Source: Bradyrhizobium sp. WSM1743 (GTDB lineage: Bacteria > Pseudomonadota > Alphaproteobacteria > Rhizobiales > Xanthobacteraceae). Taken from it: a DNA stretch of 59,132 bases. This document shows, piece after piece, positions 8,790 to 16,313 of this stretch. The position numbers and the translations under genes are program-made. The notes beneath the pieces were generated by a model, which was not told the origin of the DNA, searched no databases, and saw only the letters and a list, made by a program, of their open reading frames with translations. Every line of letters starts with the position of its first letter. Within the stretch, counting starts at the first letter, position 1. The stretch lies in NCBI RefSeq assembly GCF_000473065.1, contig NZ_AXAZ01000052.1, positions 1 through 59,132 of the forward strand, given 5' to 3'.

Positions 8790-9263
8790 TCATTTCAGAT
8801 CATCCGGATCGTTGCTCTCCAGTTTCTTCCGAAGAGCCGTGACTACACGGTGAACGGCTTGCAGGTCCTTGATCGCGAGCCCCTGCGAAAGGCCGTTGAT
8901 CCACGGCGCCTGCAAAGCCATGGCGGCATCGAAAGCGCGCCGTCCTTTCTCGGTCAAGACGACAAGCTGGGCTCGCCGATGATGTGGGTTGGCCTCGAAC
9001 GCCACAAGCCCTTCCGCGTGCAGATCGTTGACGATCCGCTGCACGTTCTGACGATTGGCACCGAGATCGCGGGCAAGCCATGCGACTGGCTGGGACCGCT
9101 CGGCGTGAACAATTGCGCCGAGAATTTGCCAGCGCGCGCTCGTCAGCCCAAGCCGGGCCACCAAGCGGTCGCCTGCGGTCAAGAGCAGACTGTTCAGCCG
9201 GAACAGATCGAGCATGAGGTCGGTCAAAGCATCGCCGGCCGGCGTTCGTTGGGATTTTAGCAT
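8790..9263 (-). CDS. MarR-family transcriptional regulator
   Basis: 157 aa, the usual size of the family. The winged helix spans roughly residues 45-110 (TSARWQILGAI, then LGANRQNVQRIVNDLHAEGLVAFEANPHHRRAQLVVLTEKG), which contains the recognition helix and the wing with its conserved R-R-A. Flanking helices form the dimer interface. It is divergent from an ABM monooxygenase gene, and the gap carries a perfect 7+6+7 palindrome only 19 bp before its own start. It is therefore likely to repress both itself and the divergent gene until a small, probably aromatic or oxidant, ligand binds (inference). Confidence 0.93.
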   Translation of the reverse strand: MLKSQRTPAGDALTDLMLDLFRLNSLLLTAGDRLVARLGLTSARWQILGAIVHAERSQPVAWLARDLGANRQNVQRIVNDLHAEGLVAFEANPHHRRAQLVVLTEKGRRAFDAAMALQAPWINGLSQGLAIKDLQAVHRVVTALRKKLESNDPDDLK

Positions 9264-9279
9264 CTGGCACCATAGAATG

Positions 9280-9336
9280 ATATTGACATCATTATGTCAA
9301 TCTAATATCTAGAGCATCGTACCATATTGACATCAT
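9280..9336. promoter_or_regulatory. MarR operator region with palindrome and direct repeat
   Basis: ATTGACA (9282-9288) and TGTCAAT (9295-9301) form a perfect 7-bp inverted repeat with a TCATTA spacer. The 13-mer ATATTGACATCAT occurs at 9280-9292 and again at 9324-9336, 44 bp apart, about four helical turns. The first copy sits by the marR start, the second in the leader of the divergent ABM gene. The size and symmetry fit a MarR dimer site; identity of the bound protein is inference. Confidence 0.75.
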
Positions 9337-9358
9337 GCAACCAAATCCCGGAGGCTTC

Positions 9359-9727
9359 ATGTCGTTGCTGCGCCCTCTCGACCCCACCTTTCCGATCGAT
9401 CGCCAACTCGGCATCGATGCCGGTCCCGTTGTGCTGGTGAATGTCTTCACACTCGACAATGCCGACGAGCAAAGCTTCCTTCAGGTCTGGCAGGACGACG
9501 CTGCCTTCATGAAGCGGCAGCCTGGCTTCATCTCCACCCAGCTGCACCGCGCGATCGGCGATAGCCCGACCTACCTGAACTATGCCGTCTGGGAATCGAC
9601 CGCCCATTTCCGCGCCGCGTTCACACGCCCAGAGTTCAGATCGAAGATCTCGGCCTATCCCTCTTCCGCCGTCGCTTCCCCCCACCTGTTCCAGAAGGTC
9701 GCGGTGCCCGACATCTGCGTCGCGTGA
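9359..9727 (+). CDS. Antibiotic biosynthesis monooxygenase (ABM) family protein
   Basis: 122 aa. It has the ferredoxin-like dimeric alpha+beta barrel pattern of ABM proteins: GPVVLVNVFTLDNADEQSFLQVW, GFISTQLHRA, YLNYAVWESTAHFRAAFTRPEF. Members oxidise quinones, aromatics or haem-like substrates; the substrate here is unknown. The start is taken as ATG 9359 because a CGGAGG ribosome site (9349-9354) lies 4 bp upstream. The earlier ATG at 9335 has none and lies inside the second operator repeat. It is controlled by the divergent MarR gene (inference), and a broken membrane-protein gene follows 27 bp downstream. Confidence 0.85.
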   Translation: MSLLRPLDPTFPIDRQLGIDAGPVVLVNVFTLDNADEQSFLQVWQDDAAFMKRQPGFISTQLHRAIGDSPTYLNYAVWESTAHFRAAFTRPEFRSKISAYPSSAVASPHLFQKVAVPDICVA

Positions 9728-9754
9728 TCGCTCGGCACACGGTGGAGTTGGACA

Positions 9755-10226
9755 ATGGCCAAGATTCTTCATCCCATGGCCGGCGCGACGGCACTGGTGA
9801 TGATTGCAACCTTCTGGATCTCCACGGTTCTCACGGAAGTGCTTGCGTCACACGCGAGCGTCACGGTGATCAAGTCGGCGATACCGTGGGCTTCCTGCTA
9901 TTAGTCCCGGCGCTGGCGGTGACAGGAGGCTCGGGGTTCTTCCTCGCCAAGGAAGGGCGCGCCGGACTCATCGGTGCGAAGATCAAACGCATGCCTTTCG
10001 TCGCCGGCAACGGCATCCTCGTTCTCATTCCTGCCGCCCTGTTTCTCGCTTCCAAGGCGAAGGCTGCCGAGTTCGACACGACGTTCTACGCGGTGCAGAC
10101 GCTCGACTGCTTGCCGGCGCGACAAACATCTTTCTACTCGGTCTCAATATGAGGGATGGCTTCAAGATGAAGGGGCGATTCCGCGCCAGCCGACGCGATC
10201 GCTTCAACGCCCATCCTGTGGTGTGA
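9755..10226 (+). pseudogene. Small four-helix membrane protein, two frameshifts
   Basis: Reading from ATG 9755 (ribosome site GGTGGAG, 7 bp upstream) gives MAKILHPMAGATALVMIATF and a first membrane helix, then a stop at 9902-9904. The sense continues in the next frame from about 9888 (GFLLLVPALAVTGGSGFFLA, then RMPFVAGNGILVLIPAALFL), and again in the third frame from about 10107 (LLAGATNIFLLGLNMRDGFK) to a stop at 10224-10226. Adding one base at each junction restores a single frame of about 157 aa. The length (472 nt) agrees with two missing bases. The protein appears to have four membrane helices; no function is recognised. It lies behind marR/ABM and probably belonged to that unit. Confidence 0.8.
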
Positions 10227-10287
10227 GGCCACCGCGAAGCGCCGCGCTCACGAGCAGAACTGGAAGATTATACAATTTCCGAAATAC

Positions 10288-11001
10288 ATGAATTATGACT
10301 TCGCACGAGCAGAAGGTAGTCTGGCGGCTCCAGCCAAACGGGACTATTCTGACGGTATGAAGGATTGCTGTTGTGCCCCGCCGCCACTCGATCTAGGCGG
10401 CAAGCAAAAGCGGAACGAAGCCTTCCGGTGCGTCCTCTGGGCGGTGCTGCTGATCAACGCCGCTATGTTCGCTGTGGAGATCGCAGCTGGATTGGCTGCT
10501 GGTTCGGCATCCCTCCAGGCCGATTCCCTCGACTTCCTTGGGGACGCGGCGAACTACGCCATAAGCCTGCTGGTCGTCGGAATGGCGCTTCGGTATCGCG
10601 CTTCCGCCGCGCTGGCAAAGGGCGCGACGATGGGCGTGTTCGGCCTGTGGGTTATCGGAACCGTTATTTGGCACTCCCTGCACGGGACCCTTCCCAGTGC
10701 ATTCACGATGGGTACCGTCGGCCTGGCGGCATTGGCCGCCAACGCTGCATCGTTCGGATTGCTTTGGACTTACCGAGAAGGCGAAGCGAACATGCGGTCG
10801 GCATGGATTTGCACGCGCAATGACGTGCTCGGGAACGTCGCGGTGCTGCTGGCCGCGGCAGGCGTCTTCGGAACGGGGACGGGCTGGCCGGACGTTACGG
10901 TGGCCGCGATCATGGCCGTACTCGCGATGCAAGGCGCATTCCTGGTAATCAGGCAAGCAGTTGCCGAATTGCGCTCGGGATCGCTCGCGATGGCGGAATA
11001 G
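10288..11001 (+). CDS. Small CDF-like cation transporter
   Basis: 237 aa from ATG 10288, or 214 aa from ATG 10357 (MKDCCCAPPP); neither has a strong ribosome site, so the start is uncertain. Six membrane helices are predicted from about residue 45. Cation-diffusion-facilitator features are QADSLDFLGDAANY in helix 2 and RNDVLGNVAV in helix 5, but the C-terminal cytoplasmic metal-binding domain of classical CDF proteins is absent. Three adjacent Cys near the N-terminus could bind a thiophilic metal. It is probably a divalent metal exporter in the inner membrane. A TTATACAAT element about 20 bp before the first ATG resembles a -10 box, which would favour the second start. Confidence 0.75.
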   Translation: MNYDFARAEGSLAAPAKRDYSDGMKDCCCAPPPLDLGGKQKRNEAFRCVLWAVLLINAAMFAVEIAAGLAAGSASLQADSLDFLGDAANYAISLLVVGMALRYRASAALAKGATMGVFGLWVIGTVIWHSLHGTLPSAFTMGTVGLAALAANAASFGLLWTYREGEANMRSAWICTRNDVLGNVAVLLAAAGVFGTGTGWPDVTVAAIMAVLAMQGAFLVIRQAVAELRSGSLAMAE

Positions 11002-11306
11002 CCTGCAGCAGACTGATTTCCGTCTCGGGGGCAAGATGCGAAGAACCCAGCACGATTTCGGTGTAGGGGCATAAGCACTCGACGGAGCCGCGGCTATTCT
11101 CTTCCGCTCTGGCTCAATGAACCGACGGTCTAAAGGCTACGTCCGGGCGGGCGTTGGATGTGAAGATGCTGTTCTTGACGTGCCCCCAGGGAAGCCACCG
11201 GTGCCGTAGATCAGCAGGTTGTTCGCAGCCGAGACGTCCATCGGGAGCCAGGCGGCCGATCAGCCGCATCACCTCGATATTGCACCACGCCCCACGCAAG
11301 CGGACA
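11002..11306. other. Gene-free stretch
   Basis: 305 bp between a plus-strand and a minus-strand gene. A 66-codon minus-strand frame (11114-11314) overlaps the neighbouring gene start-to-end region and shows no recognisable family. It could be a remnant, but nothing supports translation. No clear terminator hairpin was found. Confidence 0.4.
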
Positions 11307-12317
11307 TCATTCAATCACCTCGTCGGCGCCAGCGAGGAGTGTCGGCGTCATCTCGAGGCTGAGCGCTTTGGCAGCCTTCAGATTGATGACCAACTGGAAT
11401 TTGTTGGGCCGATAGATCGGGATGTCGCCCGGCTTGGTCCCGTTTAGGATCTGATGCACGTCGATGGCAAGACGTTGGGCAAGCTCGCCCAGATCCGGCG
11501 CATAGCTCATCAGCCCGCCAGAATCCACATAGTCGCGAAAGGGATAGATGATCGGAAGATGATGTTTCCCGGCGAGTTCGGCAATGGAGGCGCGTCGTGC
11601 CAAAAGGGTGCCGCTCGCGTCAACCATGGCAGCGTCGAATTGCTGTGAGGTCATCTCGAAGGCGCGACGGAGTTGCGCATCATTTACCTCCGGGAGGAAA
11701 TTCCAGGTCAGCACGATCCCTAGGCCGCGCCCCGCTTTCTGAAGCGACAATCCTAGTGAGGTGTCGATCAAGACACGGGACGACGTCAGGTAAGCGACCT
11801 TGGCGGCCAAGGGCACCGCCTCCTTCAGGATTTGCAAGCGCTTGGCGACGATTTCGTAGCCTGCATCGATGCTGACGCCCGTAAGGTTGCCTCCGGGATG
11901 CGCGAGGTTTGCAACCAATCCTGTCGCAACCGGGTCTCCCATGATCGCAACAATCGGTATCGTTGTGGTGGCCGCCGCGAACGCTTCGATGAGATCGTTA
12001 AGATTTACAACGATCACCTGCGGGCCGCGGCCAACGACGGTGGCAGCAAGAGAAGCAAAATGTTCGGAGCGACCTTCTGCGGAATAACGCTCGACCACGA
12101 TATTGGCTCCTTCCGCATAGCCCAACCCGCGCAGCGTTTCATGAAACCGCCGCACCCAGAAGGGGCCAGCAGTCTCGGTCAGCTGACCCGCGGGAATGCC
12201 CGAATGAACAAATGCAATCCGGTGCTGCCGCGGGGCCCGCTGCGCCCAACCAGCGAGCGGCCAAGCCGCTGTCGCACCGCTCAGAAGCTTGATGAACTCC
12301 CGTCGCTGCATCGCCAA
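11307..12317 (-). CDS. ABC-type substrate-binding protein (PF04392-like), orphan
   Basis: 336 aa. The N-terminus MQRREFIKLLSGATAAWPLA is a Tat leader of the form very common in Bradyrhizobium orphan binding proteins. The mature part starts RIAFVHSG and carries the two-domain pattern of the ABC_sub_bind family, including PIVAIMGDPVATGLVANLAHPGGNLTG near residue 120-145 and a C-terminal block RPNKFQLVINLKAAKALSLEMTPTLLAGADEVIE in pieces. No permease or ATPase gene is adjacent, so the transport partner, if any, is elsewhere. Family members are annotated as binding amino acids or unknown ligands; no ligand can be assigned. Confidence 0.9.
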   Translation of the reverse strand: MAMQRREFIKLLSGATAAWPLAGWAQRAPRQHRIAFVHSGIPAGQLTETAGPFWVRRFHETLRGLGYAEGANIVVERYSAEGRSEHFASLAATVVGRGPQVIVVNLNDLIEAFAAATTTIPIVAIMGDPVATGLVANLAHPGGNLTGVSIDAGYEIVAKRLQILKEAVPLAAKVAYLTSSRVLIDTSLGLSLQKAGRGLGIVLTWNFLPEVNDAQLRRAFEMTSQQFDAAMVDASGTLLARRASIAELAGKHHLPIIYPFRDYVDSGGLMSYAPDLGELAQRLAIDVHQILNGTKPGDIPIYRPNKFQLVINLKAAKALSLEMTPTLLAGADEVIE

Positions 12318-12474
12318 TCCCCGTGGTCGAAGCGTGCGTCCATTCTAGGACGTTCCTTGTCCAGGCTGCAGCCAGCTTAACCGCACCATCTTGGCGCCTG
12401 ATGCCTGCCCTGATCCGGTTTGGCCCGCCGCAAAGTGCGAAACTGCAGCCCGATCTATTCCGACGCTAAAGAAG

Positions 12475-12500
12475 AAAGGGCCACGCCGCGGTGGCCCTTT
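12475..12500 (-). terminator. Terminator hairpin after dienelactone hydrolase gene
   Basis: A 10-bp perfect stem AAAGGGCCAC (12475-12484) with GTGGCCCTTT (12491-12500) and a 6-base loop, starting 3 bp past the stop of the minus-strand gene. On the minus strand it is followed by TTCTTTAG, a modest T tract. Confidence 0.75.
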
Positions 12501-12503
12501 TGA

Positions 12504-13298
12504 TTATTTTTGAAGGTTTGCGGCAAAGAACTTGGCTGCTTCGGCCTTTGCTTCCTGATCAGCTTTTGCGTCATATCTGAGCGGCAAATTGAACTTCTTG
12601 CCGAGTTCGGTCGCTTCGGGGTTCGTGAACGCGTGCACAGCACCGGAATACTCGATGATCCGATAATCGGTCTTCGCTGCGTCGAAATCCTTCTTAAGCG
12701 CATCGTACTGCTCGCGCTTCACGAACGGGTCGTCCGCGCCGTTCAGAATGAGGATTTTAGCTTTGACGGTTCCCGGCGCCGGTGCAGGAGTATTGAGACC
12801 AAGTGTCGCGTGAAAGCCCGCAACGACGGCGAGATCAGCGCCGGCGCGTCCCATGTTCAGCACCACCGCGCCGCCGAAGCAGTAACCAACTGCGCCGATC
12901 CGCTGGGGATTGACCGAAGCCTGCTTGGCGAGTTGCTCCCGCGCTGCGTTGAACCGCGCCTCCATCGCCTTCGGGTCCTTCATCACCGCCCCCGAGAGCG
13001 CGCCGGCGTCCTTCGGGTTGTCGGCGGTCCTGCCATCGCCGTACATATCCGCAATGAACGCCGTGTAGCCCTGCTCCGCGAATTTCCGTGCCTCGTTATG
13101 GATATGCTTGGTGATGCCCCACCATTCGTGCACCATGACGACGCCGGGCCGCTTGGCCTGGGTCGCGTCATCGTAGACAACGAAGCCCTTCATCGTGGTC
13201 TCGCCATCCGTGTAGGTGACCGGCTCTTCCCTGATCGCTGCATGTGCGCTCGCGACCATTGCGATCGCGCAAAGTGCTCCCACTATGATCGTTCGCAT
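12504..13298 (-). CDS. Secreted dienelactone hydrolase family protein
   Basis: 264 aa. Alpha/beta hydrolase of the DLH family, acting on a lactone or ester in the periplasm. A Sec-type signal peptide (MRTIIVGALCAIAMVASAHA) is at the N-terminus. The nucleophile elbow is GYCFGG near residue 138, with Cys in place of Ser as is typical, and the acid and base are in DDPFVK and GAVHAF. The start is ATG 13298, preceded by a GGGAGG ribosome site; a longer open frame to 13394 lacks one and would bury the signal peptide. It is transcribed alone and ends in a hairpin. Confidence 0.93.
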   Translation of the reverse strand: MRTIIVGALCAIAMVASAHAAIREEPVTYTDGETTMKGFVVYDDATQAKRPGVVMVHEWWGITKHIHNEARKFAEQGYTAFIADMYGDGRTADNPKDAGALSGAVMKDPKAMEARFNAAREQLAKQASVNPQRIGAVGYCFGGAVVLNMGRAGADLAVVAGFHATLGLNTPAPAPGTVKAKILILNGADDPFVKREQYDALKKDFDAAKTDYRIIEYSGAVHAFTNPEATELGKKFNLPLRYDAKADQEAKAEAAKFFAANLQK

Positions 13299-13704
13299 GC
13301 TGACCTCCCGCGGGTTTGGCTCAACACAAATTGGCATACCGGCGACTACTGCGCTAGGCTTTGAAAGCGATGCAGGTGCCCTCGGTGGCTGCACCTACTT
13401 CAAGTTTCCGGACCTCCAGCTTAAGGCGGAGCGTGCAGACATTGCGGTTGGTCGTTGTCGTGTGAGCGATGCTACTGACGTCGCCCTTGGGCCAAACAGG
13501 AAAGTGACAGCCAATCGGACCCTTTCCCATCTACCCGCTATGAGCGGACACGATGGCGCTTGTCCAGCAAGTTAGCTCGGGCCAAGGCCGCCCTCCGCCA
13601 AGGGCAGTTTGTCCTCCCCGGATCCGGGCGACATCCCCGGGACCGTATCGCCGTCAATATCCAGGTGCTAGATTTCCCTGCTCCTACCGAACAGGAGGAA
13701 CGAC
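13299..13704. other. Gene-free divergent intergenic region
   Basis: 406 bp between the DLH start and the dodecin start. Both promoters should lie here. Short open frames cross it without ribosome sites or recognisable sequence. I see no strong inverted repeat. Confidence 0.4.
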
Positions 13705-13920
13705 ATGCCTGACAGCGTCTACAAGGTCATTGAACTGGTCGGTACCAGCGCCGACTCCTGGGAGAAGGCGGCCGCCAATGCGGTCGAGCAAGCTGCAAAA
13801 TCTCTTCGAGATCTTCGCGTTGCAGAGGTCGTCAAGCTCGATATGCAGCTGGATGACAAGGGAAAAGTCGAGGCCTATCGCGCCAAGCTCAACGTATCGT
13901 TCAAGTTCGAGGGCTCCTGA
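13705..13920 (+). CDS. Dodecin family protein lacking the flavin-stacking Trp
   Basis: 71 aa, the full length of a dodecin. The fold blocks VYKVIELVGTSADSW, EKAAANAVEQAAKSLRDL and AKLNVSFKFEG match the small dodecameric shell proteins that store flavin. In most flavin-binding dodecins the segment after the helix reads NLRW-x-EV, with the Trp stacked on the isoalloxazine; here it reads DLRVAEV, so Val replaces Trp. The protein may bind flavin poorly or another ligand, as in calcium or non-flavin dodecins (inference). A GGAGGA ribosome site is 6-7 bp before ATG. A GC-rich hairpin follows the stop. Confidence 0.9.
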   Translation: MPDSVYKVIELVGTSADSWEKAAANAVEQAAKSLRDLRVAEVVKLDMQLDDKGKVEAYRAKLNVSFKFEGS

Positions 13921-13929
13921 GCCTCGGCA

Positions 13930-13954
13930 CCTCGCCCCCGCTTGTGGGGCGAGG
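13930..13954 (+). terminator. Strong hairpin after dodecin gene
   Basis: A 9-bp perfect stem (CCTCGCCCC 13930-13938 with GGGGCGAGG 13946-13954) and 7-base loop, 9 bp past the stop. There is no T tract, so it may stabilise the transcript end or act with another terminator. Confidence 0.5.
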
Positions 13955-14067
13955 ATGACTCAATGGAAAAGGCGCGTTGCGCGCTCCGTCCAACCGGACG
14001 CTGTGACCCAGCCCGGAAGTAGGCTCTGGTCCGATTGGGACCGATATGCTTTGATGCAGGGGGGCGT

Positions 14068-14397
14068 ATGGCGCGTGGTGCCCCGATGTACATGGTCATT
14101 CGCAAGTACACCAAGGTTCGCTCGGTAGCGGACGCCGCTCGCCGCGCCAAGAGCGGCGTCGGCGAGATCCTGAGGCAATCGCACGGATTCAGATCTTATT
14201 ATGTGCTGGATGCGGGCGACGGTGTTGGTATCGCCGTGATGATATTTGACGACCGCGAAAGCGCCAATGCAGCGAACGCCAAGATACTGGCGTTTGTTCA
14301 GGCGAGTCTTCATGACCTCGATCTTGGAGTTCCCGAAATCACCACCGGGGAGGTTTTGGTGAACATAGAGCCTAACGGGTCCTTGGGCATAGAGTAG
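14068..14397 (+). CDS. Small dimeric alpha+beta barrel (ABM-like) protein
   Basis: 109 aa from ATG 14068, chosen for the AGGGGGG ribosome site just upstream; ATG 14086 and 14092 are alternatives that would start directly at the conserved YMVIRKY. The body shows one ferredoxin-like repeat: a strand MVIRKYTKV, then helix, GFRSYYVLDAGDGVGIAVMIFDDRESANAANAKI. It is clearly related to the protein encoded at 36878-37171, which has the same GFRAYYVVYAGDDTVTAISIFD core. No catalytic role can be assigned; such proteins are often annotated as hypothetical. Confidence 0.8.
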   Translation: MARGAPMYMVIRKYTKVRSVADAARRAKSGVGEILRQSHGFRSYYVLDAGDGVGIAVMIFDDRESANAANAKILAFVQASLHDLDLGVPEITTGEVLVNIEPNGSLGIE

Positions 14398-14548
14398 CCG
14401 AAAGCGCTGCCAGCTGCATGGGGTGCCGCCTGCTGCTGATGCAATCAACGTGATCCGCATCGGCTTTGCAGCGATCGCGCCCTGGGCATCTGCAGGTCGT
14501 TGGCCGGGGAAATGCGACTGCGCGTAGTTTTCGAGGAGTAGCAACAAC

Positions 14549-14728
14549 ATGAAGCAACACACCACCGAAACATTTTCCACCACGGCGGTCGGCTGGACAC
14601 CGCTTGTGCTTACGGGCACCGCGATGCCGCCAAGAGATCCCGATGAAGACGAAGAGGACGAGGAGGACGAGGAGGAAGAAGATGACGCTGACGAACCGGC
14701 GGTCGTGCGCGAGCCGGACGAAGACTAG
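14549..14728 (+). CDS. Small acidic protein, 59 aa
   Basis: A short open frame from ATG 14549 with a GAGGAG ribosome site about 10 bp upstream. It begins MKQHTTETFSTTAVGWTPLV, a mildly hydrophobic start, then turns into a tract dominated by Asp and Glu (PDEDEEDEEDEEEEDDADE) before ending VVREPDED. No family is recognised. The good ribosome site, plausible length and placement between two separate genes support it. The acidic tract is encoded by a GA-rich repeat and could contract or expand. Another protein in the window with an Asp/Glu tail lies at 6453. Confidence 0.6.
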   Translation: MKQHTTETFSTTAVGWTPLVLTGTAMPPRDPDEDEEDEEDEEEEDDADEPAVVREPDED

Positions 14729-14767
14729 GCTGGCGCGCGCTCGGCAGTCCGCGATATATTGTCTCCC

Positions 14768-15097
14768 ATGGGCTGGGATGCGAAAGACATAGCGCTCCTC
14801 AATAGGCTCTGGTCCGAAGGACAGAGCGCGGCGCAGATCGCGCGCCGTCTCGGGTGCAGTCGTAACGCGGTCTGCGGCATGCTGACCCGTCAGGGCCTGA
14901 AGCGTGGCCACAAGCCGCCCACGGCGAGACCCAAGATAAGGTCGGCCCCGAAGCTGAGGCCGACGTCGTCGGCAGACTGCGCACGTCCAGCTGCACAGAA
15001 GGTGTCGCGGAACACAGCGGAGAGGCAGCAGCCCAAGGAATTCAGCAAGCAGCAGCTTTACGCCATTCTGGCTGAGGCGGTCAGAAACACTGGCTAA
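14768..15097 (+). CDS. GcrA-like DNA-binding protein
   Basis: 109 aa. The N-terminal 45 residues match the GcrA helix-turn-helix: GWDAKDIALLNRLWSEGQSA, then AQIARRLGCSRNAVCGMLTRQGL. GcrA proteins of alphaproteobacteria bind sigma70 and methylated GANTC sites. This one is shorter than canonical GcrA (about 170 aa), and its basic middle and C-terminal SKQQLYAILAEAVRNT do not obviously match the sigma-binding domain, so it is a paralogue or GcrA-type regulator and not proven GcrA. The start is ATG 14768; a TTG at 14759 is less likely. Confidence 0.8.
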   Translation: MGWDAKDIALLNRLWSEGQSAAQIARRLGCSRNAVCGMLTRQGLKRGHKPPTARPKIRSAPKLRPTSSADCARPAAQKVSRNTAERQQPKEFSKQQLYAILAEAVRNTG

Positions 15098-15195
15098 GAG
15101 TTCACCACCAACGTCGCTGCGCTTCCGTCACTGCCTGGCCAAGCTCGACGGGGTTCGGCTGTCGCGTATCTTGCAAAGGCTTGTCTGCTTTCAAC

Positions 15196-15423
15196 TCAGA
15201 TGGCGGTTCCGGCCAGCAAGAAGACGCCGCCTAGCACGACCATCGCAAGTCCAGGCCAGTTCGATCTGATGCCGAAGCCGCTCCCTGGCCTTTCAGGCTC
15301 CAGCGTGTCACGCCCGGAGCGAAGCCACTTTCCACCGCTGAATCGGCCTCGCCAGATGGGCTGAAACGCCATTTGGAGCACGCCGCCGAAAACAAGGAGA
15401 ACACCAAGCCATATGAGAGTCAT
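15196..15423 (-). CDS. Small two-helix membrane protein
   Basis: 75 aa. The start is ATG 15423, preceded by a near-perfect GGAGGTGA ribosome site; the open frame extends to 15492 but that start has none. There are two hydrophobic helices, one at the N-terminus (LIWLGVLLVFGGVLQMAF) and one at the C-terminus (WPGLAMVVLGGVFLLAGTAI), joined by a basic, Gly-rich loop with PERPGSGFG. No family is recognised. Probably an inner-membrane protein. Confidence 0.75.
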   Translation of the reverse strand: MTLIWLGVLLVFGGVLQMAFQPIWRGRFSGGKWLRSGRDTLEPERPGSGFGIRSNWPGLAMVVLGGVFLLAGTAI

Positions 15424-15545
15424 GCTCACCTCCTGTTGCTCCTCGGATGTGACGCTGGGGCACTCTATCCCTTTTCCGGCGGGGGCAGACACGAAATTGG
15501 TGACCAGTGCGGACGCGCCGGGCGAACCGGTGCCTCGACCGTGTA

Positions 15546-16313
15546 TCAGATCAGCTGCCTCGCTGCCGCCGAGATCATCACCAGCCCGCCGGTGATGACG
15601 GCGACGTCGAGAATGGCCGTGTGGATGTGCACCGGCATCCGCTCGACGAACGCTTTTGCGAGGAACGCGCCGGGGATGGCGATGGCGCCGATCAGCAGCG
15701 CGAAGGCGAGCACCTGCGCGGTGACGGCACCGGCCAGCCCAAACACCGAGATCTTGATCAGGCCGGTGCCGAGCGAGATCATCGCGTCGGTCGCGATCAC
15801 CGCGGCGCCTTCGAGGCCTGCGGCCATCAGGAGCGAGAGCAGGATCACGCCGGAGCCCGAGGTACCGCCGACCAGGACGCCGTAGCCGACCGAGCCGGCG
15901 GCGAGGCTGCTGTCGCCAATCCTGACATCTCGGCGGCGGAGCACGCGGCGCAGCGGCACGCTCAGGATCAGCATGGTGCCGATCACGAGCGCCGCGCCGG
16001 CATTGGTGAGGCGCGTGTAGCCGTAGGCGCCGAGCGCCGTCGTCAGCGCGGCGCAGGCGAGCACGATCAGCGCGCGGCGGCGGTCGGCATAGCGGACATA
16101 GGCAAGAGCCCGGCTCGCATTGGTCAGCATCGCGGAGATCGCGATGATCGGCACCACCGGCTCGGCGCCGACCAGCGGCACCAGCACCAAGGGCATCAGG
16201 GCGCCGGTGCCGTAGCCGGCGAGACCACCGACGATCGAAGCAAACAACGCCATCAACGCGACCAGCAGGAGCTGGAAAATCGAGATGTCGGCGAAGCCTG
16301 AAACGATGGTCAC
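15546..16313 (-). CDS. TauE/SafE-family sulfite exporter-like membrane protein
   Basis: 255 aa. Member of the TauE/SafE family of inner-membrane anion exporters, with about eight helices. The repeated Gly-rich motifs are visible: GGLAGYGTGALMPLVLVPLVG near residue 25 and GYGVLVGGTSGSGVILLSLL in the middle. The start is GTG 16313, whose GTGA overlaps the stop of the CCA-transferase gene, implying coupled translation; an open frame continues far upstream in the same frame but only as antisense of that gene. It is the last gene of a five-gene chain. The substrate is not predictable from sequence. Confidence 0.9.
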   Translation of the reverse strand: MTIVSGFADISIFQLLLVALMALFASIVGGLAGYGTGALMPLVLVPLVGAEPVVPIIAISAMLTNASRALAYVRYADRRRALIVLACAALTTALGAYGYTRLTNAGAALVIGTMLILSVPLRRVLRRRDVRIGDSSLAAGSVGYGVLVGGTSGSGVILLSLLMAAGLEGAAVIATDAMISLGTGLIKISVFGLAGAVTAQVLAFALLIGAIAIPGAFLAKAFVERMPVHIHTAILDVAVITGGLVMISAAARQLI

